Source: Arcuatula senhousia
Lineage: Eukaryota > Mollusca > Bivalvia > Mytilida > Mytilidae
Length of the DNA: 64,000 nt
Reading direction: 5' to 3'
NCBI GenBank assembly: GCA_963971305.1
Contig: OZ020311.1
Coordinates: 5,704,001 to 5,768,000, forward strand
The notes under the pieces are model-generated. The model had not been told where the DNA came from. It worked only from the letters and a program-made list of their open reading frames with translations, and did not search any database. This document shows, piece by piece, positions 46,816 to 57,329 of this stretch. Position 1 is the first letter of the stretch; each line of letters begins with the position of its first letter. The translations under genes were made by a program, and so were the position numbers.

Positions 46816-47789
46816 ATTTAGACATGTAATTGATGAGAATAAAAAAAACGACTGAGGAAAGGGTCATTATCAAAGGGAAATAACACTAGGCTTAATAGTA
46901 CATGCATATTTCTAGAGTCTATTTGTACAGAATTTATAGGCAGAACCAGATTACCTCGATAAAAGTTTTCAAGCTTCAAGTTTCCAAGGAAGTTTCGGGA
47001 TTGATATATGGGCATAAGCTGTAAATGTATGTTTGTATTAGGACCCGAAGATCAAAATTGTGCATGCGAGCAAAGATCAAGGACAACTGCGGAGTCTGCG
47101 CGTCTTTTAACACAAAGTGACAAACCCGGTATCTGCCAGTACTGGAGTGATAGCCTGAAAAAACGTCCTCAAATTAAAGAGGGGTCTTCGATATCAGTGA
47201 AAATGTTTACTTATAACCACTATCCTATCATTTCTATTAGTCTCCTGTTGATCTATTTGTCATATAAGACCCACATATAAATGATTAGTAATCAGATAAA
47301 TATGTTGTGTCCTTAAGTTTAGCCCTTTACTAGTTTTACTATTCTAAAATTTTCAAAAATGTTATAAAAAAAAAAGTTAAGTGTAAAAGTATCCACTTAA
47401 CTTGACTAAAATAAAATGAAAACAAGAGAGCATTTGATGAAAATATTTCCGAATAAAATGTGGGTTCCCTCAGGTCATCAGGTCACTTAAAGGGAAAATT
47501 CGCAAAAAAATAATTTTTACATATGTTTTTCATCACATTTTACTAAACATAAATATACAAGTAAAACTCTTCAATCTTCACTAATAAGCGAGTATGAGAG
47601 CGTTTTGTATCGATAAATTAGGACGATGGGTGCGGCCATTTTGTACGGCTAGTAGGCCCTATTGTCACGTGACCATCACCTAATATCCAATAACCACAAA
47701 GTACCAAAACGATAACGACACGCAATGGTCAACTCTATCGTCATCTAAAAATGTCTTGCATGATCATGATGATAGTTTGGTTGTTCTAT

Positions 47790-47962
47790 TCAGCGTAGTA
47801 ACGGTTAAGTGTTATTCCGTTTTCCTGACCTAAAGAAAAAGACAGACTTGCATCTTAAATGGGTCCAGTCTTTAGATTTGCCATCCACTATCAGCAATGT
47901 CAAGTATACAAGTTTGTGTGTGAAGACCATTTTGAAGCAACATCTTTAGAGGGTGACTTAAT
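47790..47962 (+). pseudogene. THAP-type zinc-finger remnant
   Basis: FRFPDLKKKTDLHLKWVQSL occurs from about 47814, then, one base out of frame from about 47895, VYKFVCEDHFEATSLEGDL. The FP...W...C..HF pattern is the core of the THAP C2CH domain. The first Cys pair is not visible and the frame is shifted between the two halves, so the domain is broken or interrupted by an unrecognised junction. THAP domains are the DNA-binding part of P- and Kolobok-type transposases. Confidence 0.5.
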
Positions 47963-49169
47963 AGTAAGCAGTGTACTTTTGTCCATGAAAAATGTTTATA
48001 TATATATCTATATTCGTCAATAATAATTTCATTATTTTTTAGTCAAACGTTTCTTCCATGTTAGATTATTACCTAGAATGCCCGGGCTAGTATGTAACGG
48101 TCAGAATCTTTAAATCCACAAATCCACAAGACAAAAATATCAGTTTTGTTTAAATAAAAAAGAATTATAACGGGTGTGCGTAAAATTAAGAATATAACCG
48201 AAAGCGGAAATAAACTTATCTTTTTGTTTTGTATAAGCGTTTTAACACTTCAGTTATAACTGTGCATTTATTCAGAATATTTTTTTAATAACTAGTAAAT
48301 ATACATTTTAAAACAGACAATTTTTTCTTCATTTTTTTTATCCATTCACTATGCATTCCTTAAAAATGCGCAAATGTATATATTTTTTTATCTTTAAAGG
48401 ATTTCTTAAACGTTCATTATAGTAATTCACGGTCGGGGGCAACGTATTTAAACTTGTGACACTCCCAGGTATTACTTACTTCCCGGTGATGGTAATTAAC
48501 AGGTGGTTGTGTAATGGTTTATGACAGAAAAAGAGATCATTTGTTTCTGTTAATTATTTATAACAAAGTACAACGGAAGACCTACAATTTACCACTCGTG
48601 TCTTTGATTTTTCGACATCTTTATCTGTGTAAAAATAGTGAAATTGTTCTTCTTCAAGTGATTTTTGAAGGTTTTTTTTTTTTATTTTTTAACATTTCTC
48701 TTTTAAAAAGTAAAACAAAAAAGCACACTATACAGAAAAACACTTCGTGTTACCTTCATGTAGACAGCCGTATGAGCTATATACCACAATCGTGTGTTCT
48801 TAAGATTATAAAACGTATGAATATTTTATCACTTGTATTTCTCTGCATAAGAAGCCCAAACAATAATATATCCAAAAGACATAAACATTAGGACGTACGG
48901 ACGGACGTACAGAAACAGACACTATATGTCCTAGCTCCTACTCCTTCTTTAGTAGATGGGGCATAAGATAGACAACAACACCAACAACTTTAGAATGAAA
49001 TCAATGTAAACAAGTTCTACATGTTCAAACTCTAAACTTTGTCTGACGCCCGTTTCTAATATTTAAAATGTCAGATCGGTTCCAAAGTAAACTGAGAATG
49101 CGAAGTGTACAGTAAAAATAAAAGTGCCAATACATAATTAATTATTTAGATCTTGCGTTTCTAATGAAA

Positions 49170-49398
49170 GTTAGAATATTTGATTTTTTTAGGGAGGGGG
49201 GCTTTAGATATATATTTCACTTCTTACGTACTGCCTTTTTATTTTCGAGAACACTGGAGCCTGGATATTTTTCTAACTATAAAATTTTCAGCCAAAAACA
49301 ACATCCTACCATGCCTTTTTATTTGATTTTGACATCCTGCCTTTTTATTTTTAATTTCACAATAACCCTCCCATGAAAATCCATTGGTCGTCTCCTTA
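49170..49398. mobile_element. Second, diverged copy of the 292-bp MITE
   Basis: TATTTGATTTTTTTAGGGAG at the left, ATGAAAATCCATTGGTCG at the right, and internal CTGCCTTTTTATTTTCGAGA and CATCCTGCCTTTTTATTTTT match the MITE at 4518-4809. The ends are more mutated. It is nested in the Kolobok/T2-like element. Confidence 0.65.
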
Positions 49399-49559
49399 TA
49401 ATCAGCAACAACAACAAAAACCACACAAATAAAAGATGAAATGAGTTTATATGAGGTTATGCTAATACATTTTATAAGTTATAAATGGAAAACAAATTTT
49501 AACTAAGCTTAGTGTCACCACTATAAAAAAAGTATAAGTCATTAAAGGAAAATCTATTC

Positions 49560-49725
49560 ATAGTTTGTGTCACTAATACACTCTCTAAATCCTTCGTACG
49601 TATTGTCCATCTGCAGAAGGACATTCTTTTCTGATGACAGACACAACACAAGCTGGCAGCACAATATTCTGACCCAACATACAAACTGTCTGTATGCCAT
49701 AAGTCTGCTCTGGCTGCAATTAAGA
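49560..49725 (-). pseudogene. P2X7-intracellular-domain-like remnant
   Basis: The minus strand reads MAYRQFVCWVR (about 49698-49666), then in a second frame NIVLPACVVSVIRKECPSAD, then in the first frame shift again EGFRECISDTNYE. The pattern YRQF..WV......LP.CV...IR..FP...G.Y..F is that of the zinc-binding domain at the P2X7 C-terminus, which also occurs as a stand-alone module in many invertebrate, partly transposon-associated, proteins. Two frameshifts in 160 bp make it a relic. The frame at 49907-50149 just upstream (RMPILPQVNIIHRYLRPW) is unassigned. Confidence 0.45.
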
Positions 49726-51359
49726 TGTATTTAAAAAGCGGTATCTAAAGTTACCTTGCCTTTACATTATTACTTCGTGCTTTACATTATTACTTCCGTG
49801 TTTTGTACTGTTAACTTTTTGTTGGCTAAGAATATATAGAACTTTTGTTTGATGTGTCAAGAAAAACTCAATGTTTTCAATCAGTGAAATCTTCGGCAAT
49901 ACCTTATCACTCTGAAAAAAAAAGTAAACCTCTATTCATATACCTATTTAATAGGACGTCTGGTGCTCTCCCCCGATGGCGTTTGTACCACAAGAAACTA
50001 ATATAACTAGTTTTCAGCACAACCGTAGGTTTAAACAAACTATCGTTGCACCAGGGTCGAAGATATCGGTGAATAATGTTAACTTGTGGCAGGATAGGCA
50101 TTCTGCGAGCAAGGGTATTGGCGCACAGCGATCGGAACATTTGCACCATTGAATGTCAAATTGGGTTGCTTTGAAATTCAGTCTAGCGATTTATCTCCAA
50201 CTCTTCTATCTACCGGATTTCTTCCTCTGTATATTCTGGTTAAAGTTGATACCCCTCCTGACCCAATTCGACCAAATCTGCAGAACTAAAGCTGCTAGCA
50301 GACACGTCACTCACGTAATCAGACATTACAAATATTTAGAAGGGACATTTGTGCAAGGTATATTATATAGCAATTATTTTTCTCATTCTCTCGAAATTAC
50401 GATTAATCTTTTACAATACCAAAAAACTTATTAAACCCCGTTTAACAATCAGGAGACGAAAGCGTCTAAGAAAAGGTACCGTAATACCCAGCTGAAGATC
50501 ACCGTCTCTTCTTTGATCTTTATGAGGTGACTATTGGACATGCTTAATTGATTTGAATTAATTCGTTAAACTGATAGCCTTACAAGGATCAGTTAATCAG
50601 TTTAATAGCTGTCTAATGAGATTAAAAGGCCGGGGAAAAGGTTCACTTCGAATATACAAAATTCTTACCTGGGGCAAATTACGTAATCACCAATTTGCAA
50701 TTAACACCTGAGATGTCTGGCCAGGTGACACCTTGTTGTTTTAAAAAGCGTGACTATCATATGAAAGAGAAATTTTCGAATCATTTTAACGATGTAAATT
50801 AAAATAGAGTAATTTATGGAAAAGATTAGAATTATGTAGCAGAATTTTAATTATTATCATGATTTAATTAAAATTTAATATTGATGTTTAAAAAAATCAT
50901 TAATTAAAAATTTTGTTCGCTTATAATGATAAAAATACTTCATATTTGAAAGAAATCTGTCAGAATATTCAAAGAGTTGAATGTGGACAGTATTGGAAGA
51001 AGAAGAATCTTCATAATAATTATGTTATTGCGTATCGGTTTATCGTTATTAAATATTTTCTTTTGTTTACCAATTAGACCACGCGTCACCACTGTGTTTT
51101 ATTAAATATAATATCGATATCGATTATATAGCGTTAATCGGATAAAGATGTAATACACAGATATCCGGTCATATCCCACAATGCACTCGAGACCATCTCA
51201 CTGACGTCACTGAGTTACTTTTGAAATCAGAAAATGCCAAATATCTCTGTTATAAATATGAATTTTTTGAAAAAAATTTGGATATATATTTTTGATGACA
51301 TATTCTATCATTTAAGACCATAAGTCAAAATTCGTGAATTTTCCCTTTAAAAAAAAATA

Positions 51360-53760
51360 TTTATAGGTTGATTTTAACATATATTTCACATTTTCTAGGT
51401 TCAAATAAAGGTAGGAAGTCTTGCCTATGAAAAGAGGAAAATTTTCACAATTTATTCTTGAATATTACATATTTAAAACAAATATTTAAAATAAGTAAAT
51501 ATAGCTTGGTGGTTGTATTTAAGAATAAAAAACAATTCTATATTAAGTATATTGCTTTTAATCATGTTAATAGAGAAATCTTGCATAGGCTTAATAAGTA
51601 ACAGACATGACAGAGATTATGTAAGATGTTTATTATGTTCATTCTGAAAATTCAAATTTCACAATTTACTTTGATGGACTTATTTGGTTACCTGCTATTT
51701 TCTTTCATTTTTTCTTAATTGGTTTAAAAACTTGGTATGAGGTCAATTTTTTATGACCTTGCATATCATGCTATCACCTTGATATTGTCACAGAAGAACT
51801 CAGGTATTAACAGTTTTGATATTATCCTCTAATTATTGTTCTTAAGTCGTAAACTTTATTGCACTTTTCACACCTTATTACATAAGAATGTTGATGAAAG
51901 GAACTTGAAAAGGATGACCTGACCATGCACAGCATGTGTTTTATGGCCATCATAGCCCCCTGTACTTCACATATTCCATTTGATCAGTCATAACAACATG
52001 AACAATGAAGAAGTTTAAAGGTTGGTTTTTTTGTTGTTTTGTTGTTTTTTTTTTGTTTTTTTTTTGTTAAATATAAAACATTTAACAACATTTTTTAAAT
52101 GATTGAAATCCTACGTGCTAAATGCATGACATGGCCTAGGATAAATTGAAAATTATTTTTGTGTTCCTAATTTCATGATGCCAGTTTTTGTTGATATTCA
52201 TTTTATTTTAAGCTTTCATTTCAAAATCATCTTTAAAAATAATTTTACATGTTAAGACTTACTGACTAAGAACTCAAAAAATGGTTTTACAAAAATATTC
52301 TGATCTTTAACATGTTTAAAGTGAAATATTTTTTTCAGTTAAAATATTTTTGAATAGGCATTTTTTAGATAACATACACATGACATATTTAATTTTATTC
52401 TTTAATGTGATTTAAAAAAAAAATCAGTCTCTTTACGTGTACATATTTTGAATTAATTTTAATAGTGAAAATATTGTTTGTACAGTGTATTTTGAAGAAT
52501 AAAAAGCCCTTAAACTTCAAAACCAAGAATTCAAATGCAAGATACACATAATCATGATAATACAGTAGCCCTATAGATGTGAAAATGATATTTGCAAAAG
52601 ATGCAACTCAAATGATGTTAAGACTGCAGTCATGCTACATTGTATAATAAATAAAAGATTAGATTTGGAATTTTAAAGGAAAATCAAACTACATTATGTT
52701 TTTAAAAGACAATGAAAGAATGAGACTATATAATTTTATCTTGATAACAAATAATAGATATTAACAATAATGATTACTTTTACATGTATGTACTTATTAG
52801 GTTTGATTTTAGTTAAGTGCACTTTGGCTCATATGTGACGCTACTACATTACATGTATAAAAAACAAAAAGACATGTATAAAAAAATAAAAAGACACTAG
52901 TACAATATAGCAACTTTATTAATGTAGGTTATTAATGGTACTTGCCATGAAGAATATTACCCCTCCCCCCCCCCAAGCCACTTGGTTAAAAAAAAAAGTT
53001 ATGGCTCGTGTCTATTCTTAGAGGTTCACCTTAGAATTTCACAAATTAATTTAAAATCTGTAGAACAAGAAATTAATTTGGTGTGGCCTTAGACAGAGAT
53101 GCTTAAACCTTCAGCTTAAGTCTCCATTGGGTGAATGTTGTCAGATGATCACTAACATGACTAATAGAGGAAACAGTTAATAAAAGTGACCCTTGTTTTA
53201 CTAAGGGATTGTTTAACAGTTTGATGTTTTTTTCAATTTGTCACATAACAGATACAAAAACCATATGAGCTCATTAACTCCATATCCTATTATAAAATGT
53301 TTATCTATTATGCCATCACTATGTCTTGGTCATAGTTGTCTGTAAACAATTTATTTTTTTTCGCTGAAACCACCAAACTAATTTAACTGAAACTTAGCAG
53401 GAATGATAAATATGACATGTTGGCAACAAAATAAGTTTTTTTTTCATGTTTTTGCCCTATACCAGTATATCAAATAATAGATAAACATATATAATACATG
53501 TATCATGTATATGCAAGTTAATTAATTAATGGTCCGCTTTGAATTTGAGAAAAAAATCTATTGGATTCTGGTTTATAGTCCACTAAAGAATGCATGTGTC
53601 AAAAAACTATGTGTCCATCATCACATTATGTCCATGGGCTACATATGTCCTAAGCAATTGACTACCCATACTGGGCCTTAAACATAAAGGATTCAACATG
53701 CTGTGGTCATATCATATTATGTCATACTGTAATTATAATACATTAATATATTTTCAAATA
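51360..53760. other. Long AT-rich stretch without recognised genes
   Basis: It contains poly-T runs near 52030-52070, a C run at 52962-52975 and AT-rich sequence on both strands. Missing 5' exons of the DUF7869-type gene could lie here; I found no exon-like segment. Confidence 0.4.
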
Positions 53761-53767
53761 GACGATA

Positions 53768-54320
53768 ATGAGATGTGGAATAAGTGTACATGACACAACC
53801 AACATTTAAGAAACAGCAATTAAAAAAAATCACAATGGAAAACAACCAGCAGTCTTCTACATGACCAAAGGTCACTGCTCGCTGTCTTGCATTGGCCCAA
53901 GACTAAAAATACAATACATAAGATTCAAACAAATCCCTAGATTATCAACAAAAGAGTCATTTCTGGACATAAAACAAAAAAACCCAGATCATTGACAAGG
54001 ACAAACAAAAGCTATGACAAGTATTCCTGGCTTATGACAGGCACATATAAAATATGGGGGGTTTAACTTTAGTAGTTTTTTAGGCCCAACCTTCCCACTA
54101 TAGTTCATCTTGTACAAAGCACAAAAATTAACACACTTAAAAAATCAAATCGATAAAAGTTCAATACACCAAGAGAGAACCTGAAACAAGAGTTCTTTAC
54201 AAGAACAACGAAATGTAAAGGAACTCTCTTGAGAACACTCGCAGTTACTGACAGCTAGCTAATAAGCATTTATCGACTGATGTAAAAAAATCAAACATAT
54301 CGATTCTTATTCCAACATAC
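53768..54320 (+). repeat. Longest copy of the GAGATGTGGAATAAGTGTAC family
   Basis: Head GAGATGTGGAATAAGTGTAC at 53768. The middle has GGACAAACAAAAGCTATGAC and CTTATGACAGGCACATATAA, then GGCCCAACCTTCCCAC. The tail is AACTCTCTTGAGAACACTCG and TCTTATTCCAACATACCG. This copy shows that the pieces seen separately at 7340, 17715 and 61245 belong to one ~550-bp unit. Confidence 0.7.
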
Positions 54321-54329
54321 CGTAACACT

Positions 54330-55085
54330 TCAAACAACTAATGATTGAGTATTATATCATCACACAAAACCAACAGATTTGATTGCTGTAATGCTTCGAA
54401 ACAATGCAATAGTCAAAAAGTAAAAGATTAAGGTTTTAGAGTTTCTATCAAATTATCAATTTTTCTTCAAAAAACCACCAAATTTAAAGATTTTACTATA
54501 ACTTCCAATTTGTATCCTCTCTTAAATATGTTTTTAGCCAAATTACCATGTCAAGAAGATTGTTTTTGAATTTACGTGCCTTACAAACTACATTGCCATA
54601 GAATTCGGGATATGTGATATTTCTTTTACAAATTTTTTTTTCAATACCCATATTTATGAACGAATTAAGTAAAAGATTTGACTAACTTGTGAAATCGATA
54701 ACCTTGTTTTAGCAATTTTTCTGTAATGAAACCGTTTTTGCCATTAAAATCAGAAACACCACTGAAATTTCAAGCATATCTGACTAACTGTGAAATGTAC
54801 ACTCTGTCATCATCAAGTTGTTTTTATTAGGCTATTAAGGGCCAAAAGGGATCAAAATCAAAACTAGTTTACTTGTGATCTGATTTTGAATTTTTTTTTA
54901 AGCATGTTTGTTCTAATCAAATAGCGGATACAAATTAAGAATTAATTTTTGAGACCCCCCTTTTTCCCCCCATTATGTAATAATAATCTTATATGTGACC
55001 TCTCAGAAAAATCAATATAATTTTATTAAATATTTGTTGAAGAGTATATTATTAAAACCATATAAATCATTATTAAGATAAGACT
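54330..55085. other. AT-rich DNA, no gene
   Basis: 54470-54900 has T/A-rich text with short repeated phrases (AGAAACACCACTGAAATTTC, AAAGGGATCAAAATCAAAAC) similar in tone to bivalve dispersed repeats, but I cannot define ends. No coding frame. Confidence 0.35.
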
Positions 55086-55089
55086 AATT

Positions 55090-55850
55090 ATTTGGTACCA
55101 AAGGGGGGTTCTAGGGAGTTATGTTCCACCCCCCTCAGAAAACCTTTGAGATCCTTACCCTATAACTATATATATTATTACTATGATGATTTTTATACTT
55201 ATGATCATGATGATAAGACAAATAATTTGGTACCAAAGGGGGATCCTGGGGGGTTATGCACCACCCCACAAATGAAAAAAACACCAAAATATCTTGAAAA
55301 CCAATGAGATTTCCACCCTTTAACTATATTCTATACCATAAATTGGGATAATTTGGTGTAGGGATATTTTGGCGGTTTTATATCAAAATGGCCATGTTTA
55401 ATTTTGGTGTGTATTATTTTGGCGCTTTCAGAAAAAAAAAGTTCTTTAATACTTTACATCATCTATACAGTCATAAGTTAATTGAATTTATATTCACACA
55501 ATTCTACTCTTTAACATTAATTAGCGTATGTTTGTTTTCAAACCCAAGCTAATTAGTATATGTTTAGGCTTTTAAAAACAAGACAATTGACAACAAGATG
55601 ATTTGACAAACAAGTAATTTATTTTAGCTTAACTAATGATCACTCATTACTTAATTAAGTTAACATAAATGTTAAAAATAAAAAAAATAAAACATTAATA
55701 TGTAATATATAATACCCAATTTACGGTATTATATTTCTGTATCATAGGTCGAATCATTTGGTACCAAAGAGGGATTCCAGGGGGTCATGCCCCTTCCCCT
55801 CAAATGACAAAAACACCTAATATCTTGAAAACCTTTGAGATCCTGTGTAC
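55090..55850 (+). repeat. Three copies of a TTTGGTACCAAAG(G/A)GGGAT block
   Basis: TTTGGTACCAAAG is found at 55091, 55228 and 55758. Each is followed by a G run, (A/G)GGGGGTTATG-like sequence, CCACCCC, and then AAAACACC and ATCTTGAAAACC(A/T)(T/A)TGAGAT. The first two are 137 bp apart; the third leads directly into the inverted CCGTCC-headed element. Confidence 0.65.
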
Positions 55851-55975
55851 CAAATTTGAAACCAATCCATCCAGTAGAAGCAGAGAAATTGAACCGGAGG
55901 GACAGACGGACAGACGGACGGACGGACAAGGTGATTGCAATATAGCCCCCTCTCTTACGTGGGGGTATAAAAAGT
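55840..55975 (-). repeat. Inverted CCGTCC-headed element
   Basis: On the minus strand TTTATACCCCCACGTAAGAG, then GGGGGCTATATTGCAATCAC, CTTGTCCGTCC and TTTCTCTGCTTCTACTGGAT, TTGGTTTCAAATTTGGTAC. It is nearly identical to plus-strand 57518-57640, with which it forms an inverted pair 1.6 kb apart. Confidence 0.75.
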
Positions 55976-56134
55976 GAGAAATTGGGGGACGGAAATTGGA
56001 CAGAACCTCGGACGGACACAGGTAAAACATTATGCCCTCCTCTTCTTCAAATTGGGGGCTCTATAATTGTGCAAAATTTTAGCAAAATCTTCCAGTATAA
56101 CATGTATAAAGCTTTTGAAAAAAAGTGCCAAAAA

Positions 56135-56578
56135 GCGGGACAGAACCTCGGAACCTCGGACGGACACAGATAGAAAAGTACATCTCCATCTTCTTTGAAG
56201 GGGGGTTATTATAACTTATGATTAAATATCCATAACCACCTACAAAATTATACACAATATATATATAAAAATACACAAACAAAACTTATCCCCTCCTACT
56301 GAATTTCAATGTCAAAATTTGATCCCCCCTTTTGAAGAAGAAGAAAGAACTTAACCCGGAACAGAACCTCGGAACCTCATACGGACACAGATAGAAAAGT
56401 ACATCTCCATCTTCTTTGAAGGGGGGTTATTATAACTTATGATTAAATATCCATAACCACCTACAAAATTATACACAATATATTATATATAAATATACAC
56501 AAACAAAACTTATCCCCTCTTACTGAATTTCAATGTCAAAATTTGATCCCCCCTTTTGAAGAAAAGAAAGAACTTAAC
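56135..56578 (+). repeat. Near-perfect tandem duplication, ~221-bp unit
   Basis: ACAGAACCTCGGAACCTC starts at about 56140 and about 56361. Both units continue with TAGAAAAGTACATCTCCATC, TTCTTTGAAGGGGGGTTATT, CCATAACCACCTACAAAATT, TATCCCCTC(C/T)TACTGAATTT and TTTGATCCCCCCTTTTGAAG. Only a few substitutions and small indels, mainly in the TATATA part, separate them, so the duplication is recent. Confidence 0.9.
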
Positions 56579-56599
56579 ACCCCCCCCCGGACATACAGG

Positions 56600-57329
56600 T
56601 AAAACCGAAAAGAAGGCATTTGAAAATTAAGTGGTTTATAATAAATTTTAACATCTGTTTGTTATTATAGTGGTTCACACTCTGCTGACATTCCACTGTA
56701 GAATATCATAGGAATTTAATGACCTTCTCGGTGCAATTTTAAACTGTCAATCATTTTATGTAGCTAGTTTCTATCCAGCTCTCTGTAATCAGTCTATAGA
56801 GTATCCCTGAAATGTTTTCATCAGTGAGATAAAAACACAAACCTTTTTCCAACTTATGTTAATCAAGGTTTATTTTGAAAGAGGCAAAGCATTCATTACC
56901 AGAGGAAGATATAATATGTTTAGTTGAATGAATGATCTTTTTTCAAACTACGACCTTATTGAACTCTTTAGTAAGCTCTAATTTACCTCTTACTTATCTT
57001 TAACATTTAGACATGTAATTATGCAAATTCTTATCGTGATCCATTGAAATGAAAGAAATATATGACCCCATGAAATATTATCACTAATTATAGGGATATG
57101 TTGTGGCTTAAAAAATAGAAATACTTTTAGTAGTATGAAGATATTAACTTTGTACAGTTAGTAACTAAATATGTAGTTATTTTTAAATTTTGATTTTTGT
57201 CTATGACATCCTTCCTAGTTAACAATACATTCTGTTTGCACAGATTAGATTTTTTATTTTTTGCACCATAGACATACTGTATTACTTTTTGATATTGTTT
57301 GTAAAGTTTTTATTAAATTTATATTGTAG
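56600..57329. other. AT-rich DNA upstream of the DUF7869-type exons
   Basis: Probable intron of the DUF7869-type gene, since its first visible exon starts with an acceptor at 57327-57329. I found no upstream exon. Confidence 0.4.

Larger units (their letters stand above)
47491..51346. mobile_element. Kolobok/T2-like DNA transposon, 3.86 kb, TTAA duplication
   Basis: TTAA (47487-47490) then AGGGAAAATTCGC at the left; GTGAATTTTCCCT then TTAA (51347-51350) at the right. The terminus TTAAAGGGAAAATTC fits the TTAAAGGRR end described for T2/Kolobok elements. Inside near the left end is a THAP zinc-finger remnant (47790-47962). On the other strand lies a P2X7-intracellular-like remnant (49560-49725), and a MITE is nested at 49170-49398. 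No intact transposase remains. Superfamily assignment rests on terminus, target site and THAP; piggyBac also uses TTAA, but its ends differ. Confidence 0.65.

Noticed and set aside
47008..47280. 90-codon frame with several Cys near its start
   Set aside because: No signal peptide, no family pattern and no exon structure that I can support; probably chance.
49907..50434. Minus- and plus-strand frames of 80 and 93 codons
   Set aside because: They lie in the interior of the Kolobok-like element and may be relics of its gene, but I see no motif that would justify a name.
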